Origin: Methylobacterium sp. NEAU K
GTDB lineage: Bacteria > Pseudomonadota > Alphaproteobacteria > Rhizobiales > Beijerinckiaceae
DNA: 64,000 nt
Assembly: GCF_030700285.1 (NCBI RefSeq)
Contig: NZ_JAUYZJ010000022.1
Coordinates: forward strand, 31,365 to 95,364
Direction: 5' to 3'
The position numbers and the translations under genes were made by a program. The notes under the pieces were generated by a model, which saw nothing but the letters and a program-made list of their open reading frames with translations, had not been told where the DNA came from and ran no database searches. The first letter of the stretch is position 1. Each line of letters begins with the position of its first letter. Positions 8,401-17,490 of this stretch are shown here, one piece after another.

Positions 8401-8463
8401 CGGCCCCATGAAGGGTCAAACGCCGCGATCGCGACGGCGTACCTGTGAAGCGGGGGCCGTCCG
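8401..8463 (+). promoter_or_regulatory. Structured metK leader that may hide the ribosome site
   Basis: CGGCCCC (8401-8407) can pair with GGGGCCG (8453-8459), 5 bases before the metK start. Inside it ACGCCG (8420-8425) pairs with CGGCGT (8435-8440). The outer stem covers the purine-rich GAAGCGGGGG stretch that would serve as ribosome site. A possible -35 element TTGACC lies at 8370-8375. I could not match it to the SAM-II or SAM/SAH riboswitch consensus. Confidence 0.35.
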
Positions 8464-9642
8464 ATGCCGCGTTCCAACTACCTGTTCACCAGTGAGTCCG
8501 TTTCCGAGGGGCATCCCGACAAGGTCAGCGACCGGATCTCCGACACGGTGGTGGACGCCTACATCGCGGCGATGCCGGAGGCGCGGCTCGGGGTCGAGAC
8601 CCTGACGACCACCAACCGCGTCGTCATCGCCGGCGAGGTGCGCGGCCCGGATTCGGTGACCTTCAAGGATCTCGAGGAGCTGACCCGCGCGGCCGTGAAG
8701 GACATCGGCTACGAGCAGGACGGCTTCCACTGGAAGAACAACGACGTCGCGATCTACCTGCATGCCCAGTCCGCCGACATCGCGCAGGGCGTGGACGCGG
8801 CGGGCAACAAGGATGAAGGCGCGGGCGACCAGGGCATCATGTTCGGCTATGCCGCCGACGAGACCCCGGAGCTGATGCCGGCGCCGCTGTTCTACGCGCA
8901 CAAGATCCTGAAGGACCTCGCCGACGCCCGGAAGCGGCGCGAGGGTGACGCGGCCAAGCTCGGCCCCGACGCCAAGAGCCAGGTGACCGTCCGCTACGAG
9001 AACGGCCGCCCCGTCGAGGCGACGCAGATCGTGCTCTCGACCCAGCACCTCGACGAGTCCCTGGACTCGGCGGACGTGCGCGCCATCGTCGAGCCCTACA
9101 TCCGGGCGGCGCTGCCGCAGGGCTGGATCAACGAGAGCACCGTCTGGCACGTCAACCCGACCGGCAAGTTCGTGATCGGCGGCCCCGACGGCGATTGCGG
9201 CCTCACCGGCCGCAAGATCATCGTCGACACCTACGGCGGCGCGGCCCCCCATGGCGGCGGCGCGTTCTCCGGCAAGGATCCGACCAAGGTCGACCGGTCG
9301 GCCGCCTATGCGGCGCGCTATCTCGCCAAGAACGTCGTCGCGGCCGGCCTCGCCCACCGCGCGACGATCCAGCTCGCCTACGCTATCGGCGTCTCGAAGC
9401 CGCTCTCGATCTACGTGGACCTACACGGCACCGGCCAGGTCGACGAGGCCAAGCTCGAGGCGGTCCTGATGGACGTCATGGACCTGTCGCCCCGCGGCAT
9501 CCGTACGGCGCTCGGCCTGAACAAGCCGATCTACGCGCGGACCTCCGCGTACGGTCACTTCGGCCGGGCGCCGGAGGCGGATGGCGGCTTCTCCTGGGAG
9601 CGCACCGACCTCGCCGGCAAGCTGAAGTCGGCCCTGGCCTGA
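8464..9642 (+). CDS. metK: S-adenosylmethionine synthetase
   Basis: 392 residues, normal length. It makes SAM from methionine and ATP in the cytoplasm. Family signatures are visible: GHPDKVSDRISD near the N-terminus (ATP and metal binding), GAGDQGIMFGYA (about 119-130), and the glycine-rich GGAAPHGGGAFSGKDPTK loop (about 258-275) over the active site. Start ATG 8464 gives the canonical MPRSNYLFTSESV beginning. trmB, a SAM-dependent methyltransferase, follows on the same strand 163 bases later, with a REP-like repeat between them. Confidence 0.97.
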   Translation: MPRSNYLFTSESVSEGHPDKVSDRISDTVVDAYIAAMPEARLGVETLTTTNRVVIAGEVRGPDSVTFKDLEELTRAAVKDIGYEQDGFHWKNNDVAIYLHAQSADIAQGVDAAGNKDEGAGDQGIMFGYAADETPELMPAPLFYAHKILKDLADARKRREGDAAKLGPDAKSQVTVRYENGRPVEATQIVLSTQHLDESLDSADVRAIVEPYIRAALPQGWINESTVWHVNPTGKFVIGGPDGDCGLTGRKIIVDTYGGAAPHGGGAFSGKDPTKVDRSAAYAARYLAKNVVAAGLAHRATIQLAYAIGVSKPLSIYVDLHGTGQVDEAKLEAVLMDVMDLSPRGIRTALGLNKPIYARTSAYGHFGRAPEADGGFSWERTDLAGKLKSALA

Positions 9643-9745
9643 GGGCGAAGGCGCAACCCATCGTCACCCCGGGCCTGCGTGGCGGGCCCGGGCGTCCGCA
9701 GCCGCAGGGCGTCCTCCCGCCTGCGCTGGGGGTCGGCCGCCCCGG

Positions 9746-9773
9746 ACCGGGCTCGCCTGCCGCGGCCCAGGAT
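9746..9773. repeat. REP-like intergenic palindrome, copy A
   Basis: ACCGGGCTCGCCTGC followed by CGCGGCCCAGGAT, an imperfect GC-rich palindrome in the metK-trmB gap. It shares its core and the following GATGACG.CGTTGAT with the copy at 48823-48856, and its core only with the one at 53439-53468. The copies lie only between genes. Confidence 0.5.
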
Positions 9774-9805
9774 GACGCGTTGATGGCCGATCTCATGCCG
9801 TGCCC

Positions 9806-10537
9806 ATGTCTGAACTGAGCGGACCTCCCGGTCGCGAGGCCGAGGAGCCCGAGCGCGCCTTCTTCGGGCGGCGCAAGGGAAAGCGGCTGCGCGGCCTGCA
9901 GGAGCGGCGGCGCGCCGAATTGCTGCCGGCCCTGCGGATCGACCTGCCGCCGGACGACCGACCCCTGGATCCGCGCACGCTGTTCCCGAGCCTCGAAGTC
10001 CCGGAGGCCGTCTGGATGGAGATCGGCTTCGGCGGCGGCGAGCACCTTGCCGCCCAGGCCGAGGCACATCCCGGTATCGGCTTCATCGGGGCCGAGCCCT
10101 TCGTCAACGGCGTGGTCAAGCTGCTCGCCGCGGTCGAAGAGCGGTCGCTGCGCAACATCCGCATCCGCGACGAGGACGTGACCGCCCTGCTGTCGCGCCT
10201 GCCGGATGCCTGCCTGGACCGGGTCTACCTGCTCTATCCCGACCCGTGGCCCAAGCGGCGCCAGCGCAAGCGCCGCTTCGTCTCGGACGCCTCGCTGGCC
10301 GAGATCGGCCGGGTGCTGAAGGATGGCGGCCTGTTCCGCTTCGCGAGCGACATCGACGATTATGCCGGCTGGACCCTGGTCCGGGCCGCCCGCTGCCCGG
10401 TCCTGACCTGGACGGCGGCGGCCGCGCGCGACTGGACGCAGCCCTTCGCGGACTGGCCCGGCACCCGCTATGAGGCCAAGGCGCTGGCCGCCGGACGGCG
10501 CCCGACCTATCTGGAATTCGCGCGGTTGCCGCGCTGA
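9806..10537 (+). CDS. trmB: tRNA (guanine-N7-)-methyltransferase
   Basis: 243 residues. It methylates G46 in the variable loop of tRNAs using SAM. The SAM-binding motif EIGFGGGEHL is near residue 72, and the diagnostic YPDPWPKRRQRKRRF segment lies near residue 145. The N-terminal 45 residues are charged and carry the RRKGKRLRGLQ stretch typical of alphaproteobacterial TrmB. ATG 9806 was chosen over GTG 9800 two codons upstream. It lies downstream of metK, which makes its cosubstrate. Confidence 0.95.
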   Translation: MSELSGPPGREAEEPERAFFGRRKGKRLRGLQERRRAELLPALRIDLPPDDRPLDPRTLFPSLEVPEAVWMEIGFGGGEHLAAQAEAHPGIGFIGAEPFVNGVVKLLAAVEERSLRNIRIRDEDVTALLSRLPDACLDRVYLLYPDPWPKRRQRKRRFVSDASLAEIGRVLKDGGLFRFASDIDDYAGWTLVRAARCPVLTWTAAAARDWTQPFADWPGTRYEAKALAAGRRPTYLEFARLPR

Positions 10538-10690
10538 GCGCGGGACGGACCGGTCGCCGCATTCCTGCGGAACGCCTTGCCCCGGTCACGCTCGGACGCC
10601 ATCCTGGGTTTCCGTCGGGGCCCGGATCTCGGCGGTAGGGTTGCTATCTCGTGCGGAAGCGCGCGGCAGCGCGTTCGAGGATTTTTCCGA

Positions 10691-12406
10691 GTGGACGAGA
10701 GGGTGGCTCAGCGCCTGGCGACGGACGACCCGTATCGCGCCGGCTTCGACGAGGCCGCGATCGGCCTCGTCGTGCTGTCGGCGGACGAGACGTCCATCGT
10801 CGCCGCCAACCGGGTTCTGCACGACTTGCTCGGCTGGCCGCCGGACGTGCTTCCCGGACGTGCGACCGCCGAACTCCTCGACGGCCGGCCCGAAGGCCTC
10901 GGCGACGGTATCCAGGTTTGGCGCCGCGCGGACGGGAGCACCCTCGACGTGCGGGTGCGTCGCTCCGGGCGCACCCTGGTGGTCGAGGCGGTGGACGTGG
11001 ACGCGGCCGCCCATTCCGAGGCGAACCGCGAGGCGCTGGCGACCGCCGGCCTCGGCGAGTGGCGCTGGGAGCGGGCGACGGGCCTCCTCACCCTGTCGCG
11101 CCGCGCCGCCCGGATCCTGGGGCGGCCGCCCGGCCGCTTCGTGCCGTGGGATGAACTCAAGACCAGCCTGTCCGATCACGAGCTCGCGCGCCTGAGCGCG
11201 ATCGTCGCCAGGGCGGGGCGCACCGGTGAGCCGTATCATTTCGACACTCCCGTCACGGTGGCCGGGCGCACGGTGATCCTTCGGGTCCGGGGGCAGGGCG
11301 TGCCGGGGCCGGGCGGCGAGCCCGTGAGCATGGTCGGCGTCATCCAGGATATCACTACCCGGGTCGAGGCCCGGGACGAGATCCTGGCGCGCGACCAGCG
11401 CCTGCGAGTCGCGACCACGATCGCCAAGCTCGGCATCTTCGAATGGCACATGCTCGAGGACCAGGCGATCTGGGAGAACGAGCACATGTACGAGATCTTC
11501 GGGCACATGCCCGAGGACGGCACCATCGGCAAGAACGAGTTCCTCAACGGCATCCTCCACCCGGACGACCGCGCCGCCGTCCGACAGGCGATCTCGAAGG
11601 CCTTGCGGGAGGACGGGATCCTGCACATCGGCGGCCGGATCCGGCGCAAGTCCGACGGGGCGTGGCGGACCATCGACATGGCGGGCCGCTTCGAGCGCGA
11701 CGCCCCCGGCCGGCTGCCCCGGCGCCTGATCGGCGTCGTGGCCGACGTGACCGACCGGCGGCTCGCCGAGGAGCGGCAGAGCCTGCTGATCCGGGAGCTG
11801 CACCACCGGGTGAAGAACACCCTGGCCACCGTGCAGGCCATCGTGGGCTCCACGGCGCGCACGGCCTCCAGCATCGAGAGCTTCTACGAGGCGTTCGTCG
11901 GGCGGATCAAATCGCTGGCCCACACCCACGCGGTGCTCACCGAGGATACGTGGCAGACGGCCTCGCTCTCGAACCTGCTGCGCAGCGAGCTGCGGCCCTA
12001 CGCCGAGGTCTCGGTGCAGGGCGGGGCCGACGGGCGCATCAGCCTCGACGGTCCGGCGATCGATCTTCCGTCCGAGATCGCGGTGCCGATCGGCATGGCG
12101 ATCCACGAGCTCACCACCAACGCCGCCAAGTACGGAGCGCTCTCGAACCGCACCGGGCGGGTCGCGGTGACGTGGTCGTTGGAGCCCGGCGGGCCGGCCC
12201 CGATGCTGCGCTTCTCCTGGCGGGAGACGGGAGGGCCGCCGGTCCGGCCGCCGAGCCGGCAGGGCTTCGGGTCGCGCCTGCTTCAGCGGGTGCTCATCAC
12301 ACAGGTCCAGGCCGAGGTGGTGACCGACTACGACCCCGGCGGCTTCTCCCTGACGATGCGCGCCCCGATCCCGCCGCGCAACGACAGCCTCAACCCGCTC
12401 GTGTGA
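10691..12406 (+). CDS. PAS-domain sensor histidine kinase, HWE family
   Basis: 571 residues from the GTG at 10691, which has GAGG upstream; a TTG at 10577 is possible but adds a poorly conserved tail. There are probably three PAS domains (about 15-110, 110-225 and 230-360), then the phospho-acceptor helix RELHHRVKNTLATVQAI with His near 370, and an ATPase domain with HELTTNAAKYGALS. This is the HWE/HisKA_2-type layout common in Hyphomicrobiales for light, redox and general-stress sensing. No transmembrane helix is seen, so it is cytoplasmic. No response regulator lies beside it, so it is an orphan kinase. Confidence 0.88.
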   Translation: MDERVAQRLATDDPYRAGFDEAAIGLVVLSADETSIVAANRVLHDLLGWPPDVLPGRATAELLDGRPEGLGDGIQVWRRADGSTLDVRVRRSGRTLVVEAVDVDAAAHSEANREALATAGLGEWRWERATGLLTLSRRAARILGRPPGRFVPWDELKTSLSDHELARLSAIVARAGRTGEPYHFDTPVTVAGRTVILRVRGQGVPGPGGEPVSMVGVIQDITTRVEARDEILARDQRLRVATTIAKLGIFEWHMLEDQAIWENEHMYEIFGHMPEDGTIGKNEFLNGILHPDDRAAVRQAISKALREDGILHIGGRIRRKSDGAWRTIDMAGRFERDAPGRLPRRLIGVVADVTDRRLAEERQSLLIRELHHRVKNTLATVQAIVGSTARTASSIESFYEAFVGRIKSLAHTHAVLTEDTWQTASLSNLLRSELRPYAEVSVQGGADGRISLDGPAIDLPSEIAVPIGMAIHELTTNAAKYGALSNRTGRVAVTWSLEPGGPAPMLRFSWRETGGPPVRPPSRQGFGSRLLQRVLITQVQAEVVTDYDPGGFSLTMRAPIPPRNDSLNPLV

Positions 12407-12439
12407 TTCGCGGATCCAGCGGATCGGGCATCGAATCGC

Positions 12440-13234
12440 TCAGGCCGCACCCCGGTTCCCGGCTTCGCCGCCACCGTCGACGAAGGCCTTCAGCTCGTCG
12501 AGCGACTCGAAGGTGAACCGGCCCTGCGGCGTGTCGGCCTCGATCGAGCCGTCCTCGAACATCACGTAGGTGTTGCCGCCTGACGCGTAGCGCCCGACCA
12601 CGGTCCGCGCGACCGGATTCGGGGCGGACTCGGGCTCCGGCGCCGCGTCGAGGCTCGGGCGCAGGGACGGCGCCTCCTCCTTGGTCTCCGGCGGCGTTTC
12701 GGGCGCGGCGAACAGGTCGTCCTCGGGCGCAGGCCCGGCTGCGGGGGCCACCTCCGGCGTTGGCCGGGGGGGCGGCTCCGGCGCGGCTGTCGGGGGCGGG
12801 ATCGGCAGGTCCGCCTCGGCCAAGGCGGGCTTCCGCGCATCGGCCGCCTTCGGCGCCTCGACCGGCGTGGCCTCCCGGCGGTCCGGGCCGGGCTCGATCC
12901 GCGGGCGCTCGGGATCGAAGGGCGGCTCGACGACCGGCGGCACGATGAAGGCGGGGGCGGCGGGCAGAGCCGACGGCAGCCGCGATCGACCCTCGGCGGG
13001 CACGGATCCGGACGCCCCGAAGGCCGGGACAGTCTCGATCGCCCGCTCGACCCGCCGGAACACGAGGGCGAGCACGCCGATCCCGAACAGAACCGCGCCC
13101 GAGGAGGCCGCCACCGAACCCGCGATCACCATCGCGAGCCCGCTCTCCAGACGCACGTAGGGAAAGCCCTGGATCACGGCGGCGCAGCCCCCGATGGCCA
13201 TGGCGGCGGCGAGCGCGAACAGCGCAGCGATCAT
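12440..13234 (-). CDS. Two-helix membrane protein with Pro/Ala-rich linker, unknown function
   Basis: 264 residues. Two hydrophobic helices are at about 1-20 and 35-62, followed by a long low-complexity Pro/Ala/Glu linker (about 75-215). A compact C-terminal module follows, containing GGNTYVMFEDGSIEADT and ending in an acidic helix that begins SLDELKAFV. That C-terminal piece looks like a small beta-rich domain also seen in other rhizobial membrane proteins. The ATG at 13234 is preceded by AGAGAG. It is convergent with the sensor kinase gene, 33 bases apart. No function can be assigned. Confidence 0.7.
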   Translation of the reverse strand: MIAALFALAAAMAIGGCAAVIQGFPYVRLESGLAMVIAGSVAASSGAVLFGIGVLALVFRRVERAIETVPAFGASGSVPAEGRSRLPSALPAAPAFIVPPVVEPPFDPERPRIEPGPDRREATPVEAPKAADARKPALAEADLPIPPPTAAPEPPPRPTPEVAPAAGPAPEDDLFAAPETPPETKEEAPSLRPSLDAAPEPESAPNPVARTVVGRYASGGNTYVMFEDGSIEADTPQGRFTFESLDELKAFVDGGGEAGNRGAA

Positions 13235-13551
13235 GATACTCTCTAGACACGGGCCGGCTAGCCGCCGACGCTCAACGCGAACCGCACAGTAAGGCCTTGC
13301 CGCCATATTGCAAAACCCGGCAGTGAGATTGTCCGGGATACAGGTTCAATTTAGTTGTCGTCGCGCTTGCGCGGCGTGGCGCCGGTTTCGCCGTGCGGGC
13401 GCGCATCAACCGGGCCGTTGCCCGCAACTTCGCACCCCGCTTGTCCGGAACGGCGTTGCCCTCCCGCGGGCACCGACTTACCTAGCGGGCGGTTGACCCG
13501 GGAGCCCCCGCGGGGGACGAGGCCGCCCACGGCTAAGCGGAGACAGACGCG
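13235..13551. other. Intergenic region upstream of sodB
   Basis: 317 bases between divergent genes. It contains a TTGACC element (13493-13498) and the perfect palindrome CCCCCGCGGGGG (13505-13516) shortly before sodB. Both are candidate promoter or leader elements, but no clear -10 hexamer follows. No ORF with coding character is seen. Confidence 0.4.
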
Positions 13552-14151
13552 ATGACCTTCACCCTGCCGGAACTGCCCTACGCCTACGACGCGCTCGGGC
13601 CGTACATGTCGAAGGAAACTCTCGAGTTCCACCACGACAAGCACCACAAGGCCTATGTCGATACCGGCAACAAGCTGCTCGAAGGCACGGATCTCCAGGG
13701 CAAGAGCGTCGAGGAGATCGTCAAGGCCGCCTACAACACGAATCAGCCGCTCTTCAACAACGCCGGCCAGCACTACAACCACATCCATTTCTGGCAGTGG
13801 ATGAAGCCCAATGGCGGCGGCGCCATTCCGGGCGTGCTGGCCAAGAAGATCGACGAGGATCTCGGCGGCGCCGAGAAGTTCAAGGCGGACTTCATCCAGG
13901 CGGGCGTCGGCCAGTTCGGCTCGGGCTGGGCGTGGCTCGCCGTCAAGGACGGCAAGCTCGCGATCATGAAGACCCCCAACGGCGAGAACCCGCTGGTCCA
14001 CGGCGCCAAGCCGATCCTGGGCGTCGACGTGTGGGAGCACTCCTACTACATCGACTATCGCAACCGCCGGCCCGACTACCTCAAGGCGTTCATCGAGAAC
14101 CTCGTGAACTGGGAGCACGTGGAGAAGATGTACGGCGAGGCGTCCGCCTGA
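13552..14151 (+). CDS. sodB: Superoxide dismutase, Fe type or cambialistic
   Basis: 199 residues, cytoplasmic, no signal peptide. It converts superoxide to oxygen and peroxide. Metal ligands are visible in HHDKHHKAYV (first His), NNAGQHYNHIHFW (second His) and DVWEHSYYIDY (Asp and His). The active-site Gln sits in the NNAGQ position, the Fe-type arrangement, not in the later Mn-type position. Some alphaproteobacterial enzymes of this sequence type are cambialistic. It is monocistronic. Confidence 0.95.
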   Translation: MTFTLPELPYAYDALGPYMSKETLEFHHDKHHKAYVDTGNKLLEGTDLQGKSVEEIVKAAYNTNQPLFNNAGQHYNHIHFWQWMKPNGGGAIPGVLAKKIDEDLGGAEKFKADFIQAGVGQFGSGWAWLAVKDGKLAIMKTPNGENPLVHGAKPILGVDVWEHSYYIDYRNRRPDYLKAFIENLVNWEHVEKMYGEASA

Positions 14152-14357
14152 TCCGGTCATGAGCCGGCGTCGCGGGCCCATCGTGTCCGCGGCGCCCTTG
14201 AGATGCCTGCGAAAAGCGGCTCTTGATGCGGACCCCGGGCTCACCCGGGGCCAGCAGGGCACGCCGCCATTCCATCCCATTCCCCCGACGCCATGATCCT
14301 GCAGCGCGCCCTTCCCCCCCGGCGGGGCGAGGGATTGGACGCGCAGCGGGCGTGTCC

Positions 14358-15884
14358 ATGATCCGCTCCATCCTCTCGGTCGGCGGCTGGACCCTGGTCT
14401 CGCGCGTCACCGGCTTCGCCCGCGACGTGGTCATGGCCGCCGTGATCGGCGCGGGGCCGATGGCCGATGCCTTCGTGGTCGCGTTCCGGCTGCCGAACCA
14501 TTTCCGCGCGATCTTCGGCGAGGGCGCGTTCAACACGGCCTTCGTGCCCGCCTATGCCGGGCTCGCGGAGGCCGGCCCGCCCGAGGCGGCTCACCGATTC
14601 GCCGACCGCGTCTTCACCCTGATGCTGATCGTGCAGCTCGTGCTGCTGAACCTCGCCCTGCCGGCGATGCCCTGGGTCGTGCACGCCCTGGCGCCGGGCT
14701 TCGCGGAGGACGGCGAGCGCTTCCGGCTCGCGGTGGCGCTGACCCGCATCACCTTCCCGTACCTGCTGTTCATGACGCTGGTGACGCTGCTGTCGGGCAT
14801 CCTCAACGCCCACCGGCTGTTCGCCGTGGCGGCCGGGGCGCCGGTCCTGCTCAACCTCGCGATGCTGGCGGCGCTGGGGCTGAGCTTCCTGTTCCCGAAT
14901 GCGGCCTACGCGGCCGCCTGGGGCGTCGCCGTCTCGGGCGTGCTCCAGTTCGGCCTGCTGTGGTGGGGCTGCCGCCGGGCTGGCGTGATGCCGGACCTCG
15001 CCGTGCCGCGCCCCGACCCGGCGCTGAATCGGTTCTTCGCGGTGCTCGGCCCCGCGGTGATCGGGTCGGCCGGGTTCCAGATCGCGGCCTTCGCCGACAC
15101 GATCATCGCGAGCTGGCTGCCCACCGGCGCTGTTTCGGCCCTGTATTATGCCGACCGGCTCTATCAGCTCCCGTTCGGGGTGATCGCCATCGCGGCCGGC
15201 ACCGTGCTCCTGCCGGAAATGAGCCGGCGGATCGTGGCGGGCGACGTCGCCGGGGCGCATGCGGCGCAGAACCGGGCGGCGGGCTTCTCGCTGGCGCTGT
15301 CGGCGCCGTTCACGGTGGCGTTCCTGACCATCCCGGGGCTGATCATGGCGGCCCTGTTCCAGCGCGGCGCCTTCAGCGCGGAAGAGGCCTCCCGGGCCGC
15401 CTCGGTGCTGGCGGCCTACGGGTTCGCGCTGCCCGCCGTCGTGCTGGTGCGCAGCGCGGTGGCGAGCTTCTACGCCCGCCAGGACACCAAGACCCCGCTC
15501 TGGGCCTCGCTCACGGCGATCCTGGTCAACGTCGCCCTGAAGCTCTGGCTCACCGGGCCCTACGGTGTCACGGGGCTGGCGCTCGCCACCGCGGTCAGCC
15601 AGTGGGTCAACCTGCTGCTGCTCGTCGCCCTCGCCAAGCGCCGCGGCTGGACGGCGCCGGGCCGCACCCTCGGCCTCACGGTGGCGGGGGTGGGGTTCGC
15701 CTGCATCGCGCTGGCGGGCGTCGCCGTCTACGGCCAGACGCTCGCCGAGGCGCTGGTGCCGGCCCTGCCGCACGGGCGCGAGATCGTCGTCCTGGCGCTC
15801 CTCGGCCTCGCCGGGGCCGCCGTCTATGGCGGCCTGCTGGCAGGACTCCTGCACCTGTTCGGCCTGCGCCTGCGCCGGGCCTGA
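14358..15884 (+). CDS. murJ: Lipid II flippase MurJ
   Basis: 508 residues with about 14 transmembrane helices, full length for MurJ/MviN. It moves lipid-linked peptidoglycan precursor across the inner membrane. The N-terminus has the family pattern VSRVTGFARDVVMAAVIGAG, with the conserved Arg residues of the central cavity, followed by DAFVVAFRLPNHFRAIFGEGAFNTAFVP. ATG 14358 matches the family start; GTG two codons earlier is possible. In many alphaproteobacteria it follows glnD or mutS, but that context is absent here. Confidence 0.95.
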   Translation: MIRSILSVGGWTLVSRVTGFARDVVMAAVIGAGPMADAFVVAFRLPNHFRAIFGEGAFNTAFVPAYAGLAEAGPPEAAHRFADRVFTLMLIVQLVLLNLALPAMPWVVHALAPGFAEDGERFRLAVALTRITFPYLLFMTLVTLLSGILNAHRLFAVAAGAPVLLNLAMLAALGLSFLFPNAAYAAAWGVAVSGVLQFGLLWWGCRRAGVMPDLAVPRPDPALNRFFAVLGPAVIGSAGFQIAAFADTIIASWLPTGAVSALYYADRLYQLPFGVIAIAAGTVLLPEMSRRIVAGDVAGAHAAQNRAAGFSLALSAPFTVAFLTIPGLIMAALFQRGAFSAEEASRAASVLAAYGFALPAVVLVRSAVASFYARQDTKTPLWASLTAILVNVALKLWLTGPYGVTGLALATAVSQWVNLLLLVALAKRRGWTAPGRTLGLTVAGVGFACIALAGVAVYGQTLAEALVPALPHGREIVVLALLGLAGAAVYGGLLAGLLHLFGLRLRRA

Positions 15885-15967
15885 GAAACACCGTATCGTC
15901 GATCAAGCCGGGCTCGCCGCCGCGTCTGCGAGCCCCAGATCGCCCGAGAGGGCCAGTGAGGAACGCC

Positions 15968-16645
15968 ATGACCGATGCCAAGGACCTGCTCGCGGGCGTG
16001 AAGGCCGCGGTGTTCGACGCCTACGGCACGCTGTTCGACGTGAACGCCGCGGTCCAGCGCTACGCCGACGTGGTCGGGCCGGATGCCGGCCACCTCTCCG
16101 AGGTCTGGCGCAACAAGCAGCTCGAATACAGCTGGACGCTGTCCTTGATGGGTCGCTACGCCGCCTTCTGGGACCTCACCGTGCGGGCCCTCGACCATGC
16201 CCTGGCCATCCATCCGGGTGTGGATCCGGGACTGCGGGAAAGGCTGCTCGACGCCTATCGCGACCTCGATGCCTATCCAGAGGTGCCGGGCGTGCTGGCG
16301 GTCCTGCGCAAGCGCGGCATCCGCACCGCCGTCCTCACGAACGGCAACGCCGCGATGGTCGACCGCGCCGTCGCGTCGGCGGGTCTCGCCGACCATCTGG
16401 ACGCGGTGCTCTCCATGGATGACGCGCAGGTGTTCAAGACCCATCCCGACGCCTACCGGATTGCGCTGACCCGGCTCGCGGTCGGGGAGGCGAACGTGCT
16501 GTTCTGCTCCTCGAACCGCTGGGACGTCGCGGGGGCCTGCGCCTTCGGCTTCCGCACCGCCTGGGTGAACCGCAAGGGTCTCCCGGACGAGTACGCGGAC
16601 CTGGCTCCAACGGCCGTCATCGAATCCCTGGACGGGCTGATCTGA
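15968..16645 (+). CDS. Haloacid dehalogenase, type II (HAD superfamily)
   Basis: 225 residues, typical for (S)-2-haloacid dehalogenases. The nucleophile is Asp 17 in VFDAYGTLFD; TNGN provides the second motif, and the CSSNRWD stretch provides the SSN..D motif that sets type II dehalogenases apart from phosphatases. It would hydrolyse 2-haloalkanoic acids to hydroxy acids. An AGGA ribosome site precedes the ATG. It stands 83 bases after murJ and is not functionally related to it. Confidence 0.85.
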   Translation: MTDAKDLLAGVKAAVFDAYGTLFDVNAAVQRYADVVGPDAGHLSEVWRNKQLEYSWTLSLMGRYAAFWDLTVRALDHALAIHPGVDPGLRERLLDAYRDLDAYPEVPGVLAVLRKRGIRTAVLTNGNAAMVDRAVASAGLADHLDAVLSMDDAQVFKTHPDAYRIALTRLAVGEANVLFCSSNRWDVAGACAFGFRTAWVNRKGLPDEYADLAPTAVIESLDGLI

Positions 16646-16771
16646 GACCCGCTTCGGTGCGCGGGAGCCGCGTCCATCGGATGTGCCGGGGACCCGGCGC
16701 GCAGCCGCCCCGATCGGGCCACGACAGTCTGATTCCCTGAATGCGACGCCGGAGCTTGGACTAAAGTCGGG

Positions 16772-16786
16772 GTTGCAACGTGCAAC
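16772..16786. promoter_or_regulatory. Inverted repeat upstream of the SRPBCC gene
   Basis: GTTGCA and TGCAAC separated by three bases form a perfect 15-bp inverted repeat, 68 bases before the start at 16854. It is a plausible operator, but no cognate regulator can be named. Confidence 0.35.
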
Positions 16787-16853
16787 CTGCACTGGTGGTT
16801 CGTCCCGGACTCGTACGCCTGAAAATTGAGCGTCGAGCGCCAGGGAGCGTCTC

Positions 16854-17327
16854 ATGAAGTGCGTGTTATTGGCGGCTGCCGCGTTCAGCGTCGCCGTGGC
16901 TGGACCGGCCTTTGCCCTCGAAGTCACCAAGTCGGTCGACGTTGCCGCGTCACCCGATGCGGTGTGGAAGACCATCGGCGGTTTCTGCGGGATCGGTGAC
17001 TGGCATCCGGTCATCGAGAAATGCGCCCTGTCCAAGAAGGGCGGCAAGGAGATCCGCACGCTGAGCCTGAAGGGCGGCGGGACGATCGTCGAGGAGGAAG
17101 AGTCCCGCGACGACAAGAAGATGGACTACACCTACACGATCCTGGAAGGCCCGCTGCCCGTCACCGACTACCACTCGACGATCATGGTCGCGAAGGCCGG
17201 CAGCGGTTCCAAGGTGACCTGGAAGGGTACGTTCAAGGCCAAGGGTGCACCCGACGCCAAGGCGCAGGAGGCGATCGCGGGCGTTTACGATGCCGGCCTG
17301 AAGGGCATCGCCGACAAGGCGAAATAG
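16854..17327 (+). CDS. Exported SRPBCC/Bet v1-fold protein
   Basis: 157 residues with a signal peptide cleaved after AFA (about residue 22). The mature part follows the START/Bet v1-like polyketide cyclase pattern: SVDVAASPDAVWKTIGGFCGIGDWHP, then beta strands, and a long C-terminal helix. Two cysteines (about 45 and 58) could form a disulfide in the periplasm. These folds bind hydrophobic ligands; the ligand is unknown. A strong hairpin follows the gene. Confidence 0.75.
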   Translation: MKCVLLAAAAFSVAVAGPAFALEVTKSVDVAASPDAVWKTIGGFCGIGDWHPVIEKCALSKKGGKEIRTLSLKGGGTIVEEEESRDDKKMDYTYTILEGPLPVTDYHSTIMVAKAGSGSKVTWKGTFKAKGAPDAKAQEAIAGVYDAGLKGIADKAK

Positions 17328-17344
17328 GAAACTTCCGGCAAGGG

Positions 17345-17374
17345 GGCAGGGGCGGGCCCGCGTCCGCCCCTGCC
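17345..17374 (+). terminator. Strong GC hairpin after the SRPBCC gene
   Basis: A perfect 11-bp stem, GGCAGGGGCGG with CCGCCCCTGCC, and an 8-base loop 18 bases past the stop. There is no T run, so it may act as a transcript end-stabiliser or a factor-aided terminator. Confidence 0.55.
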
Positions 17375-17490
17375 TCCGCCCGAACGCCGTCCCGACGATA
17401 TACCCGGCCCACGATCGAATTGCGCCGCTTCGGAGTTTTTTAATTCTCCCGGTGTTGGATCCTCGTCAACACGAACGGGAGATGTTGCGC

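Noticed and set aside
8295..8463. SAM-II or SAM/SAH riboswitch before metK
   Set aside because: Conserved core sequences of these classes are not found by eye; only generic hairpins are. Kept as an unclassified structured leader.
13454..13480. GGAAC before sodB as a second EcfG promoter
   Set aside because: No CGTT follows at 16-17 bases.
14241..15854. 537-codon minus-strand frame over murJ
   Set aside because: Composition is Arg/Gln/Gly/His-rich with no hydrophobic core, and murJ on the plus strand is certain.
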